A DNA stretch of 35,270 nt from Pseudomonadota bacterium (GTDB lineage Bacteria > Pseudomonadota > Alphaproteobacteria > Sphingomonadales > Sphingomonadaceae): contig JAFEEY010000029.1 in NCBI GenBank assembly GCA_018240865.1, positions 1-35,270 on the forward strand, given 5' to 3'. The position numbers were made by a program, and so were the translations under genes. The notes beneath the pieces were generated by a model, which had not been told where the DNA came from, searched no databases, and was given only the letters and a program-made list of their open reading frames with translations. Positions 26,665 to 33,725 of the stretch are shown one piece after another (position 1 is the stretch's first letter; each line of letters starts with the position of its first letter).

Positions 26665-27909
26665 GTGGACGAGCGCCAGATCATGCCCAATCAGTCAATC
26701 ACATTGCGAACCATTCAATCCGTTACACCGGACCCGCACCGCGACATTTACGTGTGGGACCCCCGGCTGAAGGGCTTCGGACTTCGCATTACGCCAAGAG
26801 GAGCACAGTCCTTTGTGTTCCAGTATCGGGTAGACGGCGGGCCTGCGCGCCGCAAGACAATTGGGCCTGTCGGCAGTCCCTGGACGCCGGCCACGGCGCG
26901 CAAGGAAGCCGAGCGGCTGCTGGTCTTGGTCTATCAGGGGATCGACCCGGTTGAAGCCAAGCGTGAAGCGAAGCGGAAAAAGGAGACGCTGAACTTTCGG
27001 ACCTACAGCGAGAGGTTCGTCGAGCTCTATCTCAAGCCGAACTGGCGGGGGACGTGGGGCTCGGCGAATTGCACGATCCACAACGTTTTTATTCCGCGCT
27101 GGGGCAACCGCCCCGTCCATGAGATCACCCGCGCTGACATCGTGAAGGTGCTGGATGAGTATTCCGATCGCCCGGCGCGGCGCAAGGAGATCCACTCGCT
27201 CCTGCGCAAGTTCTTCAATTGGGCGACCGACCGGCAGGATATCGATGTCTCGCCGCTGGCCGGGATGAAGGCTCCGAAGGCCGTTCCATCGCGACGCAGG
27301 GTGCTCAGTGACGACGAGGTTGTGGCCTTGTGGAGGGCGACCGAGAATTCCGGATGGCCGTGGGGGCCCTTTGTGCGGATGCTGATCCTAACGATGCAAC
27401 GGCGTCAGGAAGTTGCCGAGATGGACTGGTCTGAAATCGACATCGATGCGCGTAGATGGACCTTGCCGGCCGATCGGGCGAAGAATGATCAGGAACATGT
27501 CATACCGCTGACAAGCCTCGCTTTGGCAGAACTGCAGCTGCTTGGCCCGAAGCGCAAGGGTCTCGTATTCACGACCACTGGCACGACCCCCGTCTCGGGA
27601 TTCTTCAAGGGAAGGGCGGCTCTCCACAAGGACATGATCGCGCACCTGAAGGCGAAGCAGATCGAGGACGGAGGAGACCCCGACCAGGTAGACGTTCCGA
27701 ACTGGCGACTACACGATATCCGCAGAACCGGCGCAACCCATCTCCAGTCGCTGAGAGTCCCCGTCGAGGTGACAGAAAGCGTGCTCAACCATATCAGCGG
27801 AACAAGGGCAGGGGTCGCGGGGATCTACAACCGCTACAAATATGACGATGAGAAGCGCACCGCTCTCGATGCTTGGGACGCGAAGCTGCGGTCCATCCTG
27901 TCGACATAG
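26665..27909 (+). CDS. P4-type tyrosine integrase with N-terminal arm-binding domain
   Basis: The protein has 414 residues from the GTG at 26665, or 408 from the ATG at 26683; neither has a strong ribosome site. The N-terminal arm-binding domain (VWDPRLKGFGLRITPRGAQSFVFQYR) and core-binding domain (about 108-195) are followed by a catalytic domain. It carries R246 (TMQRRQEV), K273 (RAKNDQEH), H350 and R353 (RLHDIRR), H376 (LNHISG) and nucleophile Y388 (AGIYNRY). All catalytic residues are present. Integrases of this type insert into tRNA 3' ends, and a tRNA-Lys 3' fragment lies just upstream, which identifies the probable target. Confidence 0.93.
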   Translation: MDERQIMPNQSITLRTIQSVTPDPHRDIYVWDPRLKGFGLRITPRGAQSFVFQYRVDGGPARRKTIGPVGSPWTPATARKEAERLLVLVYQGIDPVEAKREAKRKKETLNFRTYSERFVELYLKPNWRGTWGSANCTIHNVFIPRWGNRPVHEITRADIVKVLDEYSDRPARRKEIHSLLRKFFNWATDRQDIDVSPLAGMKAPKAVPSRRRVLSDDEVVALWRATENSGWPWGPFVRMLILTMQRRQEVAEMDWSEIDIDARRWTLPADRAKNDQEHVIPLTSLALAELQLLGPKRKGLVFTTTGTTPVSGFFKGRAALHKDMIAHLKAKQIEDGGDPDQVDVPNWRLHDIRRTGATHLQSLRVPVEVTESVLNHISGTRAGVAGIYNRYKYDDEKRTALDAWDAKLRSILST

Positions 27910-27921
27910 GCCAATGAGACG

Positions 27922-27943
27922 CATGGTCTGATTCCAGACCATG
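27922..27943 (+). terminator. Hairpin just after the integrase gene
   Basis: CATGGTCTG (27922-27930) pairs perfectly with CAGACCATG (27935-27943) across a 4-nt loop, 12 bp past the integrase stop. No T-run follows, so termination strength is uncertain. Confidence 0.45.
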
Positions 27944-28020
27944 GCTAGCTGCGCCTCTCGGCCCGCGTCGAACGCAGCGGAGCAGCACGGCAGTGAAACA
28001 AAAGGGGCACCGCAGATACC

Positions 28021-28054
28021 GTTGACATTTGTCAACATATAGGCGATAAGGAGG
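28021..28054 (+). promoter_or_regulatory. Promoter/operator of the toxin-antitoxin-like pair
   Basis: GTTGACATTTGTCAAC (28021-28036) is a perfect 7+7 palindrome with a 2-bp spacer. It contains the consensus -35 hexamer TTGACA; a -10 hexamer at standard spacing is weak (GATAAG). A strong ribosome site, AAGGAGG (28048-28054), follows 8 nt before the ATG. A palindrome over the promoter is what an autoregulating operon would show. Confidence 0.6.
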
Positions 28055-28062
28055 TCGGTTGA

Positions 28063-28296
28063 ATGGCTAGGCCACGCCATCCGAACAAGGAGATTGAAGC
28101 TGCTGTTGCCCATGCGGAAACACTGGGCTGGCGGGTCGTTCCGATCAGTGGCCACGCCTGGGGGCGGCTCTACTGCGCTTGGGCTGACCGGGACGGTTGC
28201 ATGGTCTCGGTTTGGAGCACGCCGCGTAATGCGGAGAACCATGCCAAGGCTATACGACGGGATGTGGCGCGGTGCCCGCACGGGCAAGCGGAGTGA
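28063..28296 (+). CDS. Small HicA-like protein, putative toxin
   Basis: This 77-residue protein reads KEIEAAVAHAETLGWRVVPI then SGHAWGRLYCAWADRDGC, ending in CPHG. The layout (helix, GWRV strand, a His in SGHAWG, Cys residues) recalls HicA-type or related small RNA-cleaving toxins, where a GSH/SGH motif holds the catalytic His. The match is by pattern only. It starts after AAGGAGG and a palindromic promoter, and the next gene begins 5 nt after its stop. A damaged second copy lies at 32956-33077, showing that the family moves or duplicates within this island. Toxicity is inference. Confidence 0.62.
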   Translation: MARPRHPNKEIEAAVAHAETLGWRVVPISGHAWGRLYCAWADRDGCMVSVWSTPRNAENHAKAIRRDVARCPHGQAE

Positions 28297-28301
28297 GTGA
28301 G

Positions 28302-28832
28302 ATGAAGACGCATGAGTTCACGATTGTCGCCTCCGGCCTCGATCCCGAGGCGGACGGCTACGAAGACCGCTTCTTCGAGGCCGGTTGCGACGACGCGACG
28401 CTTTCGTTCCAGAAGGGCGTGATCATCGCCGAGTTCGCCCGTCAAGCTGTGTCATTTTCCAAAGCTGTCACAACCGCTTATAAGGATATACTCAAAACGG
28501 GTGCCAAGATCGAACGGGTCGAGCCGGATTATCTGGTGAACCTCAGTGACATTGCCGAGCGCTCAGGTCTCACCCGTCAGGCGATCTCGCTCTATACCAA
28601 GGCGGAACGTGGCTCAGGCTTCCCCAGTCCGGTTGCGCGCGTCACCTCCAACAGTCCTCTCTGGGATTGGCTGGAAGTCACCGAGTGGCTCCACGCCCAG
28701 GCAAGAATCGACCGCGAAGCGGTGGTAGAGGCGCGGATTGTCAAAGAGGCCAATCGCTTTCTCGAGTTGCATGTCGGGGAGCCTGATAACTTCACGCGGC
28801 GACTGGAATTGCTCGAGGATGCGGGACCCTAG
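28302..28832 (+). CDS. DNA-binding partner protein, putative antitoxin/regulator
   Basis: The start is the ATG 28302-28304 with GGAG 8 nt upstream, 5 nt after the stop of the small putative toxin, giving 176 residues. Residues 1-78 (HEFTIVASGLDPEADGYEDR, FFEAGCDDATLSFQKGVIIA) form a small alpha/beta domain of unknown type. Residues about 81-103 (LSDIAERSGLTRQAISLYTK) are a clear helix-turn-helix, followed by FPSPVARVTSNSPLWDWLEV as in MerR/AlpA-like DNA-binding modules. This suits an antitoxin that both neutralises its partner and represses the shared operon through the palindrome. The order toxin-first matches hicAB-like systems. Function remains inferred. Confidence 0.65.
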   Translation: MKTHEFTIVASGLDPEADGYEDRFFEAGCDDATLSFQKGVIIAEFARQAVSFSKAVTTAYKDILKTGAKIERVEPDYLVNLSDIAERSGLTRQAISLYTKAERGSGFPSPVARVTSNSPLWDWLEVTEWLHAQARIDREAVVEARIVKEANRFLELHVGEPDNFTRRLELLEDAGP

Positions 28833-28968
28833 GCGTATTCAGGTCTGACGCCCATGCACCACCCTATTGCTCAGATGCAGCATTTGCCGTATCTTTCGTC
28901 ACCGGCTGATTAGATCGCCTATCAATAGTTTGAATTCGGGAAAATACATCAATATTCTAAAAGTCATG

Positions 28969-29040
28969 AACAGGCTCGACGAGTTGATTAAGCAAAAGCA
29001 AGAATTAGTTTATGCGGTCGACCGCGATGGCTTCGCCACT
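28969..29040 (+). pseudogene. Possible N-terminal remnant of an H-NS-like gene
   Basis: ATG at 28969 opens MNRLDELIKQKQELVYAVDR, which resembles the N-terminal coiled region of H-NS-type proteins (a short M-x-x-L-x-x-L-I-K-Q-x-x-x-L pattern). The frame then runs into the end of the convergent AraC-type gene and loses sense. It may be a truncated gene at a recombination joint. The resemblance is short and uncertain. Confidence 0.25.
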
Positions 29041-29041
29041 T

Positions 29042-29977
29042 CTACGCTGCGTTGCTGCTCATCCTTCGCTCTTTGGGCGAACAGCCGAAGCGCTCTGAAA
29101 ACGCGCGCGTGAAAGCGGCAGCCGAGCGATAGCCAACGCGATTGGCAACCGTCTTTATCGGGACATTGCTTTCCGCGAGTAGGTTGAGCGCACGCTGAAG
29201 CCTCCAGTCCACTATATACGCCATCGGGCCACTGCCAACCAGCTCGCGAAAGCGCTCGGCAAAGCGGCTGCGCGACATCCCCACGGCCGCCGCTAGGCTT
29301 TCGACAGTCCATCCATGGGCGACATCACCGTGAATGAGGCTGAGTGCCTTGCCGATCTGAGGGTCGTAGACAGCGGACATCAAACGGCTGATTTCGGGCG
29401 CCTGCGCGATGCCGGCGTGTATCGCCTCGATGAACAGCACCTCGGACAGGCGGCTGACGCTAGCTGTGGCTCCCGGTTCGCCCTCAAACATGCGGCGCAC
29501 AAGCAGGCGCAGAACGTCGTCAAGCATGGGCCGTGATGCACGGTCCGCTGCGGTAACATGCAACAAGTCCGGTATCGAACGTAGCAACGGGTGGTCTGCA
29601 CCATCGGCAAAGGAGAAATGGCCGCATACCATTTGGCAGGATTCGCCGGCTTCGCCGCTCCCGACGATGAACGGCCCCGAGCCGGTGAAGCCTGCTTGCT
29701 GTATGACATCGCCAAGCGGTTGCCCTTCAACGGTTTCGCTGCTCGACAGCAAATGGCCAGCGCCGCCGGGAACAAGGGCAAGATCGCCAGCTCGCAACTT
29801 TGTGCGCGTCCCATCGGCGAGGGTGACGTAGCACGTCCCTTGTACCACTAGGTGAAAGCGCGCTGCACGCCTGTAGCTAGGGACGGCGATATTAAACGCC
29901 GGGTAAAAATCGGTGCGAAAGTAAATTGTGGCTTTCAGTGCTACTGTGTCGAGCACGTCGCTGAGTACATCGGTCAT
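29042..29977 (-). CDS. AraC-family regulator with cupin domain (copy 1)
   Basis: This 311-residue protein has an N-terminal cupin-like sensor domain (residues about 10-200: FHLVVQGTCYVTLADGTRTK, LRAGDLALVPGGAGH). A C-terminal double helix-turn-helix of the AraC type follows (WTVESLAAAVGMSRSRFAER, VPIKTVANRVGYRSAAAFTR). This is the AraC_binding/cupin_6 type often divergent from a small oxidoreductase or an AhpD-like gene. It is divergent here from the frameshifted carboxymuconolactone-decarboxylase-like gene across 185 bp, so it probably regulated that gene. A similar module is present at 33726-35179. Confidence 0.92.
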   Translation of the reverse strand: MTDVLSDVLDTVALKATIYFRTDFYPAFNIAVPSYRRAARFHLVVQGTCYVTLADGTRTKLRAGDLALVPGGAGHLLSSSETVEGQPLGDVIQQAGFTGSGPFIVGSGEAGESCQMVCGHFSFADGADHPLLRSIPDLLHVTAADRASRPMLDDVLRLLVRRMFEGEPGATASVSRLSEVLFIEAIHAGIAQAPEISRLMSAVYDPQIGKALSLIHGDVAHGWTVESLAAAVGMSRSRFAERFRELVGSGPMAYIVDWRLQRALNLLAESNVPIKTVANRVGYRSAAAFTRAFSERFGCSPKERRMSSNAA

Positions 29978-30162
29978 GCTGGTTGCTTAGCACCGGCGCT
30001 CGTTAAGTCCACAAGACTATTCGCGAAACGTTGCAGGTCATCCCAACGAATTGACCAGAAGTCGCAAAATGACACCACCGCATTGCGTTACCTCCCACCG
30101 ACGCGCAATCAAGCGTCGACGGACTTGCTAACCCTTCGCCAGGAACTGCACGGAGATTTGTC

Positions 30163-30713
30163 GTGGAGACCATTCCCCAGACTGATGCCGCGTCTGCGCC
30201 GTCGAAAACCCAAGACCTGCTAAATGCGGTCAAGAAACAGACCGGCGGCATGCCCAATATTCTTGCCACCATGGCGCAATCACCGGCCGGGCGCAGTGGT
30301 TATCTTGGAGTTGCCGGAGCACTCGCCGCACGAAACCTGTCAAATGTGAACCGCAAGCAGATTGCGCTCGCTGTCGCCGGTGCCAATGTGTGCGATTATT
30401 GCGCTTCGGTGCATACGGGACGCGGCAAGGGAGCAGGTCTTTCGTCCGACGAAATGGCCAGGAATTTGATTGGCAGATCGTCATATCCCAAGACCGCCGC
30501 TCTGTCGGGCGTCGCATGCGAAGTCGTTCGCCTACGTGGCCAGACAACGGCAGCTCAACTCGCAACGCTCACCACGCCGGTTCCGATCATGAGGCCGGTG
30601 TCGAGACTGTCGCGAACATCACACTCAGCATTTTCACGAACTACTTCAACCATATCGCGGGGACCGAAAATGATCTCCCGCTGATGCGTTCGCGGAGCGC
30701 CTTGTTTGTTTAG
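30163..30713 (+). pseudogene. Carboxymuconolactone-decarboxylase/AhpD-like gene, frameshifted (copy 1)
   Basis: The frame from the GTG at 30163 (GGAG upstream) shows the family core: PNILATMAQSPAGRSGYLG, QIALAVAGANVCDYCASVHT with the redox CxxC, and GKGAGLSSDEMARN. Near 30568-30570 the reading shifts by one base. After ...AAQLATL the true C-terminus continues in another frame as HHAGSDHEAGVETVANITLS and IFTNYFNHIAGTENDLP to a TAG at 30711-30713. One lost C in a CTCCACCAC-like stretch would explain it. The product as encoded has 173 residues with a foreign tail. The intact relative is at 34634-35179. Confidence 0.85.
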
Positions 30714-30724
30714 GCGACCCGAAC

Positions 30725-30756
30725 GGGCCGGTTCGCCGCCCCCAGCGAACCGGCCC
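30725..30756 (+). terminator. Perfect 12-bp hairpin after the AhpD-like pseudogene
   Basis: GGGCCGGTTCGC (30725-30736) pairs perfectly with GCGAACCGGCCC (30745-30756) across an 8-nt loop, 11 bp after the stop. It is very stable but lacks a T-run. It separates the pseudogene from the SnoaL-like gene. Confidence 0.55.
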
Positions 30757-30796
30757 AACTCGGTCTTCAATCACATTCAATCCGAAGGAAAAGCCA

Positions 30797-31153
30797 ATGA
30801 CCAATCCAATAGAAGCTGCCGAAAGCGCATCAAACGCGCTCACCGCTCAGGGCAGAATCCTTGAGTCGATCGACCAGTACTATGCCGACAATTGCGTATT
30901 CATCGAACCCGATGGCGCAAGCCGCACTTCGAAGGCTGCAGAGCGCGCACATCTTGAAGGCTTTTTCGCGAGCCTGAAGAGCTTCGAAAGCGCGACGTTG
31001 CACGGCCAGGCCGTCGGGGACAATTTCTCGGCGAGCGAATGGACGTTCAAGATGACGGCCGGTGATGGCAGCCCGATCATCTGGCACGAAACGCTCGTGC
31101 GCACCTGGCGGGACGGCAAGATCGTCTCAGAAAAATACTACACCCAGGCCTGA
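30797..31153 (+). CDS. SnoaL/NTF2-like protein
   Basis: This 118-residue protein has the cone-shaped alpha+beta (NTF2-like) pattern. It has an N-terminal helix, YYADNCVFIEPDG, helix AERAHLEGFFASLKSF, and the long strands NFSASEWTFKMTAGDG, IIWHETLVRTWRDGKIVSE. The group includes SnoaL-type cyclases and many small-molecule-binding proteins of unknown role. AAGGAAAA precedes the ATG. No catalytic residues can be assigned. It lies in a rightward set with the ferritin-like and cytochrome genes, 87 bp ahead. Confidence 0.85.
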   Translation: MTNPIEAAESASNALTAQGRILESIDQYYADNCVFIEPDGASRTSKAAERAHLEGFFASLKSFESATLHGQAVGDNFSASEWTFKMTAGDGSPIIWHETLVRTWRDGKIVSEKYYTQA

Positions 31154-31240
31154 TCTCGGGCGACCCGATTGGCTCCGTTTCGACTTGAATCCCGGCGCAC
31201 AGCGCGCGGGTAATTTACTACTCCAACAGAGGGAAATCTC

Positions 31241-31834
31241 ATGTCCAATGAAAATGAAGTTGCCATCCAGTCCCGCCGTGCCCTGTTCCGTTCAGCTGGA
31301 ATTGCCGCGGCTGGGTTTGGGCTCGCCACCCTTAACGCACCGTTGCTGGCCGCGCCACGCAAGATAGCGCGCCGCGGCGATACCGTCAGCTCAGATGTCG
31401 GCGTGATGCAGGGTGCTCTTGCACTTGAACATGAAGGTATCGCTGCGTATCGCATTGCCGGCGGAAGCGGGCTGCTCAGCAAAGGCGTGCTCGACGTTGC
31501 GTTGGTTTTCCTCGGCCATCACGAGGGGCACCGCGATTCACTTGCCAAGCTGATCGCGACGGCTGGTGCAAAGCCTGTCGAACCCAAGACCGATGCCGAG
31601 TATATTTCGGCACTTAACATCGGCGCGCTCAAGTCAGAAGGCGATGTCATTAAGTTTGCTGCCGGCCTCGAACAGGGCGCGACGAACGCCTATGTCGGCC
31701 AGATCGCTGCGTTGCAGGACCACAAGCTGGCACATCTCTTCGCGCAACTTAGCACAGACGAAGCGGTTCACTGGGCCATTCTCAACAACGCGGCGGGCGG
31801 CGCGATGCCCAAATCTGCGTATCTGTTCGGCTGA
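31241..31834 (+). CDS. Tat-exported ferritin-like domain protein
   Basis: This 197-residue protein starts with a twin-arginine signal (SRRALFRSAGIAAAGFGLAT, cleavage expected near LLAAP), so the mature protein would be periplasmic. The rest is a four-helix ferritin-like bundle with possible metal ligands E63/E65 (ALEHEG), H93/H94/E95/H97 (LGHHEGHRDS), E144 and the STDEAVHWAIL helix. Related proteins (ferritin_2/dps-unrelated group) occur in many Sphingomonads next to redox proteins; no firm function is known. AGAGGGAAA precedes the ATG. The cytochrome gene starts 1 nt after its stop. Confidence 0.85.
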   Translation: MSNENEVAIQSRRALFRSAGIAAAGFGLATLNAPLLAAPRKIARRGDTVSSDVGVMQGALALEHEGIAAYRIAGGSGLLSKGVLDVALVFLGHHEGHRDSLAKLIATAGAKPVEPKTDAEYISALNIGALKSEGDVIKFAAGLEQGATNAYVGQIAALQDHKLAHLFAQLSTDEAVHWAILNNAAGGAMPKSAYLFG

Positions 31835-31835
31835 T

Positions 31836-32249
31836 ATGGCAAGTCGCAAACGCATCGAGGCCGGGGTCGCGGTTTGCGCGATCCTGGCCGGGGCCGGACT
31901 GGTGTTTGCCCCCACCGCCGCGCCGGCGCAAGCGGTGGGCAATCTCGCAAATGGCCAGGCGCTTTATCGAGCAAAATGTGGCGGATGCCATTCCATCGAG
32001 GCAAACCGTATCGGCCCGGCGCACCGCGGTCTCATTGGACGTCGGATCGCAACGGCACCAGGCTATGCTTATTCTCCGGCACTCAAGAAATTGACCGGCG
32101 TTTGGACGCCGGCGCGGATCGATTTATGGCTGCAGGGACCCCAAAAAATGGCGCCAGGCTCGAAAATGTTTTCGACTGTCTCCGACGCCGCGCAACGGCG
32201 CGACATTATTGCTTATCTTGCCGCAAACTCGTCCGTGGACCGGAGGTAG
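31836..32249 (+). CDS. Class I c-type cytochrome
   Basis: This 137-residue protein has an N-terminal signal peptide (AVCAILAGAGLVFAPTAAPAQA) and a single haem site C48-G-G-C51-H52. M111 (APGSKMF) is the likely second axial ligand. Phrases GPAHRGLIGRR, YSPALKK and WTPARIDLWLQGP match soluble periplasmic cytochromes of the c2/c550 type. The ATG is 1 nt after the stop of the ferritin-like gene (TGA-T-ATG), so the two are co-translated. The cytochrome could pass electrons to or from the ferritin-like protein in the periplasm. Confidence 0.92.
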   Translation: MASRKRIEAGVAVCAILAGAGLVFAPTAAPAQAVGNLANGQALYRAKCGGCHSIEANRIGPAHRGLIGRRIATAPGYAYSPALKKLTGVWTPARIDLWLQGPQKMAPGSKMFSTVSDAAQRRDIIAYLAANSSVDRR

Positions 32250-32262
32250 CGGGACGCCTGTT

Positions 32263-32859
32263 ATGAGATCGTCAGACTGCTTGCTGGAAGACATTCGAGC
32301 GTGCACCCTGTGCGCTGAGCATCTGCCAGCCGGACCGCGCCCGATCGTTCAGTTCAGCGCAACCTCAACAATTGTCATCATCGGTCAGGCGCCCGGCGCG
32401 CGGGTCCATGAGAGCGGCACTGCCTGGGATGACGCAAGCGGCGAGCGGCTGCGCGAGTGGACGGGGCTGACGCCCGATATTTTTTACGATCCGGCGCAGG
32501 TCGCACTTGTGCCGATGGGCTTTTGCTATCCCGGCACCGGGAGCAGTGGCGATTTGCCGCCGCGCCTCGAATGTGCACCAATGTGGCATGATCGCGTCAT
32601 GGCCGTGCTTCCACCCGCGCGATTGACGCTGCTCGTTGGAAGCTATGCACACCAGCGCTACTTGGTCGAGGACAAAAAACAATCGCTGACTGAACGTGTT
32701 GGTAAATTTCACGAGTACCTGCCGCACTACTTTCCGCTTCCGCATCCATCCTGGCGTAGTATGGGCTGGATGAAACGCAACCCATGGTTCGAGCACAATG
32801 TTCTGCCAATGTTGCGCGATGCAATTGGAATGCGAATAGGCACTGCCCCACACGAGTAG
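32263..32859 (+). CDS. Uracil-DNA glycosylase superfamily protein (Fe-S type)
   Basis: From the ATG 32263-32265, 13 nt after the cytochrome stop, the protein has 198 residues. C14 and C17 (ACTLC), C88 (GFCYPG) and C104 (LECAP) could hold a 4Fe-4S cluster. GQAPG (41-45) and LPHPSW with H161 are the two active-site motifs of the UDG superfamily. It would remove uracil or a related damaged base from DNA. The family-4/5 catalytic acid is not obvious, and this branch is best called UDG-like. The GGAGG upstream is too far for a strong ribosome site, so translation may depend on the cytochrome gene. Confidence 0.85.
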   Translation: MRSSDCLLEDIRACTLCAEHLPAGPRPIVQFSATSTIVIIGQAPGARVHESGTAWDDASGERLREWTGLTPDIFYDPAQVALVPMGFCYPGTGSSGDLPPRLECAPMWHDRVMAVLPPARLTLLVGSYAHQRYLVEDKKQSLTERVGKFHEYLPHYFPLPHPSWRSMGWMKRNPWFEHNVLPMLRDAIGMRIGTAPHE

Positions 32860-32955
32860 GCTTGTCAGTGTTTTAGGCGACCGCCAGGCCATTGGTAGGC
32901 GCTTGGATCCCCTCGTGGGGCAATTTGGCGAACGAGGGCTTCTCGGTTCGGTGCT
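32860..32955. other. Start of a gene-poor stretch
   Basis: The 866 bp between the UDG-like gene and the second AraC gene (32860-33725) contain no intact gene. Besides the toxin-gene remnant and the IS110-type remnant listed separately, I see only short frames without coding character. The stretch looks like a graveyard of mobile DNA. Confidence 0.5.
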
Positions 32956-33077
32956 GGGCTACCCATGCGGAAGGGCTGGGCTGGCGGGTCGTTCCAATTA
33001 GTGGCGATGACTGGGATCGGTGTTATTGGCGCTGGGTTGACCAAGACGGCTGCATCATTCCGGTGTGTCGGCGGTGA
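32956..33077 (+). pseudogene. Truncated second copy of the HicA-like putative toxin gene
   Basis: The frame WATHAEGLGWRVVPISGDDW, then DRCYWRWVDQDGCIIPVC, is the same protein family as residues 14-49 of the product at 28063-28296 (VAHAETLGWRVVPISGHAWG...). DNA is also alike (for example GGCTGGCGGGTCGTTCC is identical). The start region is missing, the SGH His is replaced (SGDD), and the frame ends early at 33077. Just after, another frame shows AIKQVCCRATG, similar to AIRRDVARCPHG, which suggests an internal deletion. It is a decayed paralogue. Confidence 0.7.
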
Positions 33078-33243
33078 TAGCAGGCGATCAAACAGGTTTG
33101 CTGTCGGGCGACGGGTTCATTTCCAGCAGGGTGCCGCGTCCGCGAGGCTATCGAACAGGTCATACCAATGCAGTCGTGTCTACCGTCCATAGTTGCCGTG
33201 GCTTTCAAAGTGAGGCGACCGCCAATGGGCAAGTGACAAGCGG

Positions 33244-33415
33244 TCGGAAAAGGGCGCATTTAATGTGGTGGAGGGGTCTCCACTTTGCGGGATCTTCTGC
33301 GAATAAGTCAGACAGGAAGGTGACGATGGAGCAGGTACCGGCTGTTGAGTTGGATTTGGCAAAGCCGGTTGGCTAGGTTCACGGCGTCAACACACAGTGC
33401 AATGTGCCCTGATTG
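33244..33415 (+). pseudogene. IS110-family transposase remnant (N-terminus) with part of left end
   Basis: ATG at 33326 opens MEQVPAVELDLAKPVG, then TAG, then VHGVNTQCNV. IS110 transposases begin with the pattern (G)xDLAKxVFQVHGVD. The alignment is gap-free, with the Gln codon of FQVHG changed from CAG to TAG and the Phe lost. AGGAAGG precedes the ATG. Sense fades after about 33410. The hairpin GTGGAG-GGGT-CTCCAC lies about 60 bp before the ATG, in the left-end position where IS110 elements carry non-coding sequence. Confidence 0.55.
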
Positions 33416-33725
33416 GGACGCACAGCAATGTTTTCGAGCCCAGCGATGCACCATTCGGGGTCATAACGCGCCTCCGTCCCGTCTGAGCGCCATATCCAAT
33501 GATCCCCATTTATGTCCTAGTTCGATCCGTCTTTCCGGCATGCGGTCCTATCAGCGATACTGATCGGCCAAGGCGGAAGGTGCTCGCTCAATCGAACGCG
33601 CGCGCAATGCTGGTGTTGGGTACCGCAGCTTGCATCCTAGCCCAGCATTCAGCCATGCCGCCGCGCGATCCATGTCCAGGCGGTCACGCGTTCACTGCCG
33701 CATCCATGTCTACCAACTGATCATG

